From positions 1-10,904 of the forward strand of contig JALHFC010000029.1 of NCBI GenBank assembly GCA_022839445.1: a DNA stretch of 10,904 nt, in the 5' to 3' direction. The position numbers and the translations under genes are program-made. The notes beneath the pieces were generated by a model. It searched no databases, was not told where the DNA came from, and worked only from the letters and a program-made list of their open reading frames with translations. Positions within the stretch are counted from its first letter, which is position 1. Each line of letters opens with the position of its first letter. Positions 1 through 4,757 of the stretch are shown here, in pieces. Origin of the DNA: Pelotomaculum sp. Lineage in GTDB: Bacteria > Bacillota > Desulfotomaculia > Desulfotomaculales > Pelotomaculaceae.

Positions 1-195
1 GTGGCCCTGCCCGGTAAGGCCGGAACAATATCGGAAATAGCACTGGCGTTAAAGAACCGGAAAAAAGTAATATTGCTAAATTTCAATACCGGTGTGCTGT
101 TTGACAGCTATTGTGAGGAGGGCCTTTTGGCGTTTGCCGGTAGCCCGGAGGAAGCCGTCCGGGTAATCAGGGGAAACCTTTTGGGTATGAGATAA
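1..195 (+). CDS. C-terminal fragment of a TIGR00725/LOG-like Rossmann-fold protein (5' partial)
   Basis: The reading frame is open from the window edge to a TAA at 193-195, and the 64 visible residues are the end of a longer protein. The opening segment (residues 2-16, ALPGKAGTISEIALA) resembles the glycine-rich PGG.GT..E nucleotide-binding loop of SLOG-superfamily proteins of the TIGR00725 and lysine-decarboxylase-like (LOG) type. It is followed by a beta strand (KKVILLNF) and the usual tail AGSPEEAVRVI. The GTG at position 1 is probably an internal valine, because the family has about 100 residues before this loop. Proteins of this superfamily bind nucleotides or nucleotide-derived ligands, but the substrate cannot be told from this fragment. 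The second glycine of the loop is a lysine here (PGK rather than PGG). Codon use resembles the neighbours. Confidence 0.7.
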   Translation: MALPGKAGTISEIALALKNRKKVILLNFNTGVLFDSYCEEGLLAFAGSPEEAVRVIRGNLLGMR

Positions 196-314
196 TTTTG
201 ATGCGTTAGCTATGATCCGGCCGCTAAAAACAGTTGCTATAAAACTATCGCGATACGGTCCGCAAGCCTTTACTTGCTGTGGGGGACAGTGTAAAAGGGG
301 CGGCGCTAAAATTC

Positions 315-343
315 TTGCATTTAAACGAGTTTAAATGTATAAT
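315..343 (+). promoter_or_regulatory. Sigma-A-type promoter for tRNA-Ser / SRP RNA
   Basis: A -35 box TTGCAT (315-320) and a consensus -10 box TATAAT (338-343) are separated by exactly 17 bases. Transcription would begin near 350, about 50 bases before tRNA-Ser. The spacer contains a perfect 9-base inverted repeat (CATTTAAAC at 318-326, GTTTAAATG at 329-337) that also overlaps the -35 box. No comparable promoter is visible between the tRNA and the SRP RNA, so this one probably serves both. Confidence 0.75.
318..337. repeat. Perfect 9-bp inverted repeat inside the promoter spacer
   Basis: CATTTAAAC and GTTTAAATG are exact reverse complements separated by two bases (GA). The repeat spans the second half of the -35 box and all of the spacer up to the -10 box. 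This is a typical place for a dimeric repressor site, but no regulator can be assigned, and AT-rich palindromes also arise by chance. Confidence 0.5.
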
Positions 344-345
344 AG

Positions 346-362
346 TTTACGCACAGCGTAAA
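346..362. repeat. Perfect 7-bp inverted repeat at the predicted transcription start
   Basis: TTTACGC (346-352) and GCGTAAA (356-362) flank ACA. The repeat sits at the expected +1 region of the tRNA-Ser promoter. It could be an operator or a small hairpin at the 5' end of the precursor RNA. The T-run at 381-388 is too far downstream for this to be a normal terminator. Confidence 0.4.
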
Positions 363-402
363 GTGTGCCAAAAGAATAAATTTTTTTTAACGTAATGCAT
401 GC

Positions 403-492
403 GGAGAGATGGCCGAGTGGATGAAGGCGCACGCCTGGAGAGCGTGTGGGCGGGTAACTGTCTCGTGGGTTCGAATCCCACTCTCTCCGCCA
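403..492 (+). tRNA. tRNA-Ser (anticodon GGA)
   Basis: The cloverleaf can be folded by hand. The acceptor stem GGAGAGA (403-409) pairs with TCTCTCC (482-488), followed by discriminator G489 and an encoded CCA (490-492). The anticodon stem CACGC/GCGTG (430-434, 442-446) encloses the loop CTGGAGA, with anticodon GGA at 437-439, which reads UCC and UCU. The long variable arm (about 447-464) is the mark of a class II tRNA such as serine. The T arm is GTGGG/CCCAC around TTCGAAT (465-481). A serine tRNA upstream of the SRP RNA gene and dnaX is also found in B. subtilis. Confidence 0.97.
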
Positions 493-515
493 TAAACTTA
501 ACTATTTTAAAAATT

Positions 516-784
516 GGCCGTGCTAGACGGGGAGGTAGCGGTGCCCTGTACCCGCAAACCGCTGTAGCGGGGTTGAGTACCTGCCCTAGGGTTTAGCTTG
601 TGGGGCCCGGCGCCTGTAAGGGGCGTAGACGATTGGGTCTCGTGCGACGGAGCTTCCCGAACCGTGTCAGGTCTTGACGGAAGCAGCACTAAAGGAAATC
701 CTCCGGGCGCCGCGAGAGTGCCTGGTCCGAGTTACCTGCAGGTGTACCGCCCGGAAGTTATTATTCGAAGGCAGGCGCACGGCC
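516..784 (+). ncRNA. ffs: Signal recognition particle RNA, long Gram-positive type
   Basis: This is the RNA scaffold of the signal recognition particle, which with Ffh targets membrane and secreted proteins. The ends pair: GGCCGTGC (516-523) with GCACGGCC (777-784), giving about 269 nucleotides. The 5' part carries the Alu-domain sequence of Bacillus-type SRP RNA (around 530-590, including GGTAGCGGTGCC and CCCGCAAACCGC). The S-domain tip around 666-686 shows the conserved CAGGTC and GGAAGCAG strands. The apical tetraloop is UGAC (675-678), the URRC class rather than GGAA. The gene lies 23 bases after tRNA-Ser and directly before dnaX, its usual location in Bacillus, where it is called scr. 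Exact ends are inferred from pairing. Confidence 0.95.
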
Positions 785-792
785 TAAATTTT

Positions 793-824
793 GAACCGCC
801 CCCAACTTGGGAGGCGGTTCTTTT
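793..824 (+). terminator. Intrinsic terminator of the SRP RNA
   Basis: GAACCGCC (793-800) pairs with GGCGGTTC (813-820). An inner stem CCCAA/TTGGG (801-805, 807-811) continues the helix past one bulged A, and a short T-run follows. The hairpin begins nine bases after the end of the SRP RNA. Confidence 0.9.
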
Positions 825-914
825 ATAACGCAAAATTTTTTCTGGCTGCTTGTTACCCTAGCCTTATACCAATGTGCTATTGTTAAACAGGAAAACTAGT
901 TTGGTGCAGCGAAC

Positions 915-920
915 TATAAT
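915..920 (+). promoter_or_regulatory. Possible -10 box for dnaX
   Basis: A consensus TATAAT lies 44 bases before the dnaX start and after the SRP RNA terminator, so a promoter is expected here. No convincing -35 hexamer is present 16-18 bases upstream, so the assignment rests on the -10 box and its position. Confidence 0.35.
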
Positions 921-963
921 AGGCAAGCACCTGCAAAAACCAATTTAGTAGAGGGAAGTTATC

Positions 964-2694
964 ATGAGTTATCTGGCATTATACAGGGAATGGCGTCCCC
1001 GGACATTCGGGGAAATTATCGGGCAGGACCATATTACGCGCACGTTAAAAAACGCTGTAGAAGCCGGTCGGGAGGGCCATGCTTACCTTTTCTGCGGGAC
1101 GCGGGGTACCGGTAAAACCACGGCCGCCAAGGTGCTGGCCAAGGCGTTAAATTGCACCCGCCGGGAAGGGGCTGAGCCTTGCAATAGTTGTGATAACTGC
1201 AAAACCATAAACGAGGGAATTTGTGTCGACGTGGTGGAAATAGACGCTGCATCCAACCGGGGCATCGACGAGATCAGGGACCTGAGAGAGAAAATCAATT
1301 TTTCCCCCACTAGAGGGAGATACAGGATATACATCATCGACGAAGTGCACATGCTTACCAGTGAGGCTTTCAATGCCCTTTTAAAGACGCTGGAGGAGCC
1401 GCCCCGGCACGCCATAATGATCCTGGCCACCACTGAGCCTCACAAGTTGCCCATGACCATATTGTCCCGCTGCCAGCGCTTTAACTTCAAGCGTATTCTT
1501 CCAGCCGACATCATCAGAAGGCTGAAAGAGGTGGCCGGCGGGTCGCGCCTGGAAGTGGAGGAAGAGGCCTTGAGGCTGATCGCCAGGGCGGCGGACGGGG
1601 GACTGCGGGACGCGTTGAGCATCCTTGACCAGGGGGCTGCCTTTGGGGGAACGAATATAACGGCTGAGGATATTCACAGCATACTGGGAACGGTGCGGGC
1701 TGATGCGCTGGGCCGGATGTCCGGTTACCTGGCTGCCGGCGAGACAGGCGAGGCGCTGCGCCTGGTAGCTGAATTAACGGACGAGGGCAAGGATTTGCGT
1801 CTTTTTGCCAGGGAAATGGCCGGTTACCTGCGGGCGCTTCTTTTGGGGAAAATAGATCCGGGTGCTTCGGCCGGTGAGGTGTGGGACGAGCCTGGCCGGA
1901 TGACAGCTCGCGCCGCGGAGTTTGCGCAGGAGGGACTAGCGCGTGTTGTGGATGTAATGGTGCGTACAGAACAGGATATGAAAAACAGCGCACTTCCGGG
2001 CATCGTCCTGGAGCTGGCGCTGGTCAAGGCTTGCCATCCCGTTACGGGCGAGGACGTCGCCTCTTTGTATGCCAGGCTGGAGGCTGTGGAGGAAAAGTTA
2101 AAAACGTTGACTAGACCCGGCGTAAAAACTGAAAAAGTACGGCCGGTGCCTTCCCCCCTGCCAATGAGAGGCGGCGCTTTACAAGATAAAGCAAAGCCAC
2201 CTGTGAGGCCACCAACTTTGCCGGAGCGGCGTGAGGCGTCCCGGGAAGTAGCGGTGGCTACAGAGACGGGCGCGCCGGAAGAAGATATTTCACTGGAACA
2301 GATTAAAGAGTCCTGGGGTAGGGTTTTAGACACCCTGCGAAAGGAGCGCCTGCCCATTAGCTCCAATTATTCAAGGACAATACCGCTGGTGGTAAAAAAC
2401 AGGGGCCTTGTGGTAGGTTTTCCCGAGGGTGATACGCTGGGCAGGGAGATGGCGGATCAGACGGAAAACAAAAAATACTTCGAAGAGCTGCTAGGCCGGG
2501 TTTTTGGTGGCCAATGGCGGGTAGCTTTTATGTTTTACCAGAAAGTCGAAGCCGGGTCGCCTGGCAAGGGGCCGGTTCAAAAAGGGCCGGCTCCCGAGGA
2601 GCCGGTTCCAAAAACGCCGGTAGCGGATGTAAAAAGGCGCTTTGGTGGAGAGGAAATAAATCTGGATGACGAATATAAAGATACACTGTTTTAA
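964..2694 (+). CDS. dnaX: DNA polymerase III subunits gamma/tau
   Basis: This is the AAA+ motor subunit of the clamp loader, which opens the beta clamp and loads it on primed DNA. In its tau form it also tethers polymerase and helicase. Visible motifs are Walker A GTRGTGKT (residues 45-52), a four-cysteine zinc module (C64, C73, C76, C79), the DExx-type Walker B IIDEVH (124-129) and the sensor/arginine-finger SRC motif (168-170). The AAA+ core and lid run to about 360. A proline-rich linker (about 380-440) and a C-terminal tau-like region follow. The 576-residue length fits Gram-positive DnaX. The ATG is preceded by GAGGG (951-955). No E. coli-like A-AAA-AAG slippery site is seen in the linker. 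The Pro/Lys-rich stretch near 537-553 is encoded by short direct repeats and a strong stem-loop (2584-2608). ybaB and recR follow closely, as in most bacteria. Confidence 0.98.
   Translation: MSYLALYREWRPRTFGEIIGQDHITRTLKNAVEAGREGHAYLFCGTRGTGKTTAAKVLAKALNCTRREGAEPCNSCDNCKTINEGICVDVVEIDAASNRGIDEIRDLREKINFSPTRGRYRIYIIDEVHMLTSEAFNALLKTLEEPPRHAIMILATTEPHKLPMTILSRCQRFNFKRILPADIIRRLKEVAGGSRLEVEEEALRLIARAADGGLRDALSILDQGAAFGGTNITAEDIHSILGTVRADALGRMSGYLAAGETGEALRLVAELTDEGKDLRLFAREMAGYLRALLLGKIDPGASAGEVWDEPGRMTARAAEFAQEGLARVVDVMVRTEQDMKNSALPGIVLELALVKACHPVTGEDVASLYARLEAVEEKLKTLTRPGVKTEKVRPVPSPLPMRGGALQDKAKPPVRPPTLPERREASREVAVATETGAPEEDISLEQIKESWGRVLDTLRKERLPISSNYSRTIPLVVKNRGLVVGFPEGDTLGREMADQTENKKYFEELLGRVFGGQWRVAFMFYQKVEAGSPGKGPVQKGPAPEEPVPKTPVADVKRRFGGEEINLDDEYKDTLF
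2584..2608 (+). repeat. GC-rich stem-loop inside the 3' end of dnaX
   Basis: CCGGCTCC (2587-2594) and GGAGCCGG (2598-2605) are perfect reverse complements around CGA. In RNA the stem extends by two G-U pairs and one G-C pair (2584-2586 with 2606-2608), making 11 pairs. It begins straight after the run AAAAA (2579-2583) and lies between two copies of GCCGGTTC(C)AAAAA (from 2571 and from 2601). Its function, if any, is unknown. Confidence 0.5.
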
Positions 2695-2734
2695 GGGGTT
2701 CTTGGTTGATTAAACCGAAGGGGGGAATTAAAAA

Positions 2735-3052
2735 ATGATGGGTGGCAACATGAACAAAATGATGAAGCAGGTCCAGAAGATGCAGCAGGAAATGGTTAAG
2801 CTGCAGGAAGAGTTGGGCAACCGGACGGTGGAAAGCACAGCCGGAGGCGGGGTGGTTAAGGTGGTAGCCAATGGAAAAAATGAAATCATCTCAGTTGAAA
2901 TCAAGCCGGAAGCAGTTGACCCGGAGGATGTAGAAATGCTGCAGGACCTGATCCAAGCGGCTGTCAACGAGGCCCTGAAAAAGGCGCAGGACATGGTGTC
3001 CCAAGAAATGAGCCGGCTTACCGGCGGTATTAAAATACCAGGCTTAATTTAA
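2735..3052 (+). CDS. ybaB: YbaB/EbfC family nucleoid-associated protein
   Basis: This is a small DNA-binding protein of the YbaB/EbfC family (B. subtilis YaaK), dimeric in known members and thought to affect nucleoid organisation and recombination. The 105 residues show the family layout. A methionine- and glutamine-rich N-terminal helix (about 6-28) leads to the segment around STAGGGVVKVVANG (35-48), then IKPEAVDPEDVEMLQDLI and a lysine-rich C-terminal helix. The first of two adjacent ATGs was chosen; the RBS AAGGGGGG (2718-2725) lies nine bases upstream, and MxGGNMNKMMKQ is a usual family start. It sits 40 bases after dnaX and ends two bases before recR, so the three genes probably form an operon. 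Confidence 0.95.
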   Translation: MMGGNMNKMMKQVQKMQQEMVKLQEELGNRTVESTAGGGVVKVVANGKNEIISVEIKPEAVDPEDVEMLQDLIQAAVNEALKKAQDMVSQEMSRLTGGIKIPGLI

Positions 3053-3054
3053 TA

Positions 3055-3657
3055 ATGAATTATTATGCAAAACCGGTAGCCCGGCTAATCGATCAATTGT
3101 CCAGGCTACCCGGCATCGGCCCCAAAACGGCGCAGCGCCTGGCTTTTCATATTTTAAACGCCCCGCCGGAAGTAGCCATAAACCTAGCCAAGGCTGTAGC
3201 GGAGGCCAGGAGTACGGTGCGCTATTGCCCGGTATGCGGGAATTATACCGATGAGGCGCCCTGTTTGATCTGCCGGGACGAGCGGCGTAGCCGTGATCTG
3301 CTTTGTGTGGTGGAACGCCCCAGGGATGTGGTGGCGATGGAAAAATCCAGGAGCTTCAAGGGCCTTTATCACGTGTTGCACGGGGCCATATCGCCGATGG
3401 AAGGGGTAGGCCCGGAGCACCTGCGCATTAGGGAACTGCTGAAGCGTCTTGAAAGCGGGGGCGTAAAAGAGGTAATACTGGCAACCAACCCTAACGTAGA
3501 AGGCGATGCCACCGCCCTTTACCTGGCCGGTCTAATTAAGCCGCTGGCAGTTAGTGTTACCAGAATTGCCCATGGTTTACCCGTGGGCGCCGACCTGGAA
3601 TACGCCGACGGTGTGACGCTGGGCAAGGCGTTAGAGGGAAGACGGGAAATGAAATAG
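3055..3657 (+). CDS. recR: Recombination mediator protein RecR
   Basis: RecR acts with RecO (and RecF) to load RecA on SSB-coated single-stranded DNA during gap repair. The 200 residues match the family length. In order there is a helix-hairpin-helix (LSRLPGIGPKTAQRLAF, 15-31), a zinc finger with C58-x2-C61 and C70-x2-C73, and a Toprim domain starting at VVERPRD (85-91) with the later NPNVEGDATALYL segment (about 144-156). The C-terminal part includes the conserved RIAHGLPVGADLEYAD. The ATG lies two bases after the ybaB stop and has no clear Shine-Dalgarno sequence, which suggests translational coupling to ybaB. Confidence 0.98.
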   Translation: MNYYAKPVARLIDQLSRLPGIGPKTAQRLAFHILNAPPEVAINLAKAVAEARSTVRYCPVCGNYTDEAPCLICRDERRSRDLLCVVERPRDVVAMEKSRSFKGLYHVLHGAISPMEGVGPEHLRIRELLKRLESGGVKEVILATNPNVEGDATALYLAGLIKPLAVSVTRIAHGLPVGADLEYADGVTLGKALEGRREMK

Positions 3658-3685
3658 GTATATTTTTCATTCCGGGCCATATAAT
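3658..3685 (+). promoter_or_regulatory. Candidate sigma-E-type promoter for bofA
   Basis: GTATATT (3658-3664) matches the B. subtilis sigma-E -35 consensus KMATATT at six of seven positions. CATATAAT (3678-3685) matches the -10 consensus CATACANT at seven of eight, with a 13-base spacer. B. subtilis bofA is a sigma-E gene. A caveat is that the predicted start (about 3691) would coincide with the Shine-Dalgarno sequence. Confidence 0.45.
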
Positions 3686-3705
3686 GTCTTAGGAGGTGTC
3701 TGGCC

Positions 3706-3969
3706 TTGGAGTGGAAACATGTTTTAATAGGGTTGGCCGGGCTTTTAGGTATTTACCTGATCGGCACGGCTATATTTCGCCCTTTGAGATTTCTAATTGG
3801 CTTGGCTGCCTGGGCTTTGCTAGGTTGCCTGGTAATGGTGGTAATAAATGCGGTGTTCGGCCCGTGGGGTTTTCATATCGCCATTAATCCGGTAACCATA
3901 CTGACTGCCGGTATCCTTCAACTTCCGGGGATTGCCCTGCTGGTGGCGCTTAATTGTTTTATGGTGTAA
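3706..3969 (+). CDS. bofA: Pro-sigma-K processing inhibitor BofA
   Basis: BofA is an integral membrane protein of the mother cell. In B. subtilis it holds the SpoIVFB protease inactive together with SpoIVFA until a forespore signal releases it, so that pro-sigma-K is cleaved on time. The 87 residues are almost wholly hydrophobic, with membrane segments at about 5-25 and 29-50, and then the conserved end around INPVTILTAGILQLPGIALLVALN. The start is TTG at 3706 with a perfect AGGAGG (3691-3696) nine bases upstream. An overlapping longer frame from 3696 is not the gene. It follows recR, as in Bacillus, where yaaL lies between; there is no yaaL here. A strong terminator ends the unit. Confidence 0.93.
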   Translation: MEWKHVLIGLAGLLGIYLIGTAIFRPLRFLIGLAAWALLGCLVMVVINAVFGPWGFHIAINPVTILTAGILQLPGIALLVALNCFMV

Positions 3970-3996
3970 GACATATTGGGGAAATATGATTATAAT

Positions 3997-4030
3997 AAAG
4001 TGGAACAGTTGACATTGTTCCACTTTTTTT
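3997..4030 (+). terminator. Intrinsic terminator after bofA
   Basis: AAAGTGGAACA (3997-4007) pairs perfectly with TGTTCCACTTT (4016-4026); the loop can tighten to TGAC. Seven T residues run from 4024 to 4030. This ends the dnaX-ybaB-recR-bofA transcription unit. The A-run on the left means it may also work on the minus strand. Confidence 0.92.
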
Positions 4031-4144
4031 GTTGTAGTGGGTCTTATTATCCTTAATTATTTAACAGCCTTCCAGGAACTACTTTTTCACCAAACGACAG
4101 CCCTGTTCATATTTTAAATTAAGATTTTTTAATCTACCGAAAAG

Positions 4145-4154
4145 GGTAATACTA
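4145..4154 (+). promoter_or_regulatory. Possible sigma-F/sigma-G -10 element for gin
   Basis: GGTAATACTA fits the sigma-F -10 pattern GGnnAnAnTR at every fixed position, and its last seven bases differ from the sigma-G CATnnTA pattern only at the first base. B. subtilis csfB is controlled by these forespore factors. No good -35 (GYATA or GHATR) is visible at the right distance (it falls in a T-run), so the call is tentative. The bofA-gin interval otherwise holds only the bofA terminator. Confidence 0.25.
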
Positions 4155-4177
4155 TCCGTTAAGGTGGTGAAAGAATT

Positions 4178-4369
4178 ATGGCTGTAAATTCTTCCGCATG
4201 CATTCTTTGCCGACGGTTCCAGTGGGATGGCAAACACGGCCTTTACCTTAAAGGGCATTACATTTGCCCGGAGTGTGAGGCAAAATTGGTATCCCTTTCT
4301 AAAAATGACCCAAACTATGAAACCTATATCACCGGGTTAAAGAAAATCTGGTCCATGCCGGGCGCGTGA
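4178..4369 (+). CDS. csfB: Sigma factor G inhibitor Gin
   Basis: Gin (CsfB) is a small zinc-binding anti-sigma factor. In B. subtilis it blocks sigma-G activity too early in the forespore and also acts on sigma-E. The 63 residues show the two CxxC pairs of the family, C8/C11 and C30/C33, with the characteristic GLYLKGHYICPECE core (21-34), then an aromatic C-terminal half around YETYITGLKKIW. The length matches the family. ATG at 4178 follows AAGGTGG (4161-4167) by ten bases. It lies between bofA and the decarboxylase gene, the same place as csfB in B. subtilis, though the xpaC and yaaN genes found there are absent. Its stop codon lies in the hairpin at 4364-4397. Confidence 0.92.
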   Translation: MAVNSSACILCRRFQWDGKHGLYLKGHYICPECEAKLVSLSKNDPNYETYITGLKKIWSMPGA

Positions 4370-4397
4370 GACTTGCTACCGTGTCATGCTTTTTTTT
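4364..4397 (+). terminator. Terminator overlapping the stop codons of gin and the minus-strand HTH gene
   Basis: GCGTGA (4364-4369) pairs with TCATGC (4384-4389), with one G-U. After a G-G mismatch, AC pairs with GT (4371-4372, 4381-4382). Eight T residues follow directly (4390-4397). The left arm contains the gin TGA and the right arm contains the complement of the TGA of the convergent gene. It should work for plus-strand transcripts. Confidence 0.6.
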
Positions 4398-4590
4398 CTC
4401 CAAGGCGCGTAAACCTGTGCGCCAGTTCCAGATCCTGCCTGATAAGGTATAGGGTGGACGACTTAACACCGGTTTTAGCGGAAATTTCATGATCCGATAG
4501 GCCAACCTTCCATGCCCTGATCAGCCTACCCACATTGGTGCGGTATTTTTTTGACAGGGCCTTTTCATCTGCCTTCCAGTTTGTAGCTAT
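4384..4590 (-). CDS. Small helix-turn-helix protein with a non-standard start codon
   Basis: I do not recognise a named family. On the minus strand a frame closed by TGA (4386-4384) encodes about 68 residues starting ATNWKADEKALSKKYRT. It contains a helix-turn-helix-like stretch, GLSDHEISAKTGVKSSTLYL (about 30-49), followed by a charged helix and a lysine-rich end. No ATG, GTG or TTG lies between the upstream in-frame TAA (4608-4606) and codon 20. A good Shine-Dalgarno AAGAGG (4605-4600) lies nine bases before an ATA (4590-4588) and six before a CTG (4593-4591). ATA at the place where homologues would have ATG is my preferred start; the in-frame GTG at 4533 would remove the N-terminus. It could be a small transcriptional regulator of a neighbour, or a gene recently damaged at its start codon. 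It is convergent with gin. Confidence 0.6.
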   Translation of the reverse strand: MATNWKADEKALSKKYRTNVGRLIRAWKVGLSDHEISAKTGVKSSTLYLIRQDLELAHRFTRLGEKKA

Positions 4591-4685
4591 CAGGGACCAC
4601 CTCTTTTAAATATTTTTATGTTATTATTTTAGCCGGAAACCCGCCTGCTATAACGCAAAACTTATGGCAAAAGCTCAGGATAGGC

Positions 4686-4715
4686 TTGGTAACACCACAT
4701 TATTTATGATAAAAT
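4686..4715 (+). promoter_or_regulatory. Extended -10 promoter for the decarboxylase gene
   Basis: A -35-like TTGGTA (4686-4691) and a -10 box TAAAAT (4710-4715) are separated by 18 bases. The -10 carries the extended TGn element (TGA, 4707-4709). The predicted transcription start is near 4722, some 36 bases before the TTG start codon and at the edge of a palindrome. The rest of the 4591-4757 stretch is AT-rich and shows no further gene. Confidence 0.6.
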
Positions 4716-4722
4716 TATTAGA

Positions 4723-4739
4723 TTAGTAAATTTTACTAA
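4723..4739. repeat. 17-bp palindrome at the predicted transcription start (operator candidate)
   Basis: TTAGTAAA (4723-4730) and TTTACTAA (4732-4739) are exact reverse complements around a single T. The palindrome starts eight bases after the -10 box and ends four bases before the Shine-Dalgarno (4744-4751), so a bound protein would block both promoter clearance and ribosome access. The divergent HTH gene next door is one possible source of the regulator, but this is inference. Confidence 0.5.
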
Positions 4740-4757
4740 ACTTAAGGGGGGTTCTGT

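Noticed and set aside
399..596. Plus-strand open frame across tRNA-Ser and the start of the SRP RNA
   Set aside because: It is fully explained by the two RNA genes; no ribosome site and no protein-like composition.
598..828. Plus-strand open frame inside the SRP RNA
   Set aside because: It overlaps the conserved S domain and the terminator, so it is a chance frame.
824..835. 12-base direct repeat TATAACGCAAAA shared with 4649-4660
   Set aside because: A few exact 12-mer pairs are expected by chance in 11 kb, and the two copies do not share a position relative to promoters.
1514..1993. Long minus-strand frame of 159 codons (and another at 1824-2366) opposite dnaX
   Set aside because: Both lie opposite a clear dnaX coding region, are rich in Pro/Arg/Ser as expected for an antisense frame of a GC-rich gene, and have no ribosome site.
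2626..2636. A-AAA-AGG-like sequence near the end of dnaX as a programmed -1 frameshift site
   Set aside because: It lies within the last 20 codons, with no stem-loop just downstream, so it could not produce a gamma-like truncated subunit.
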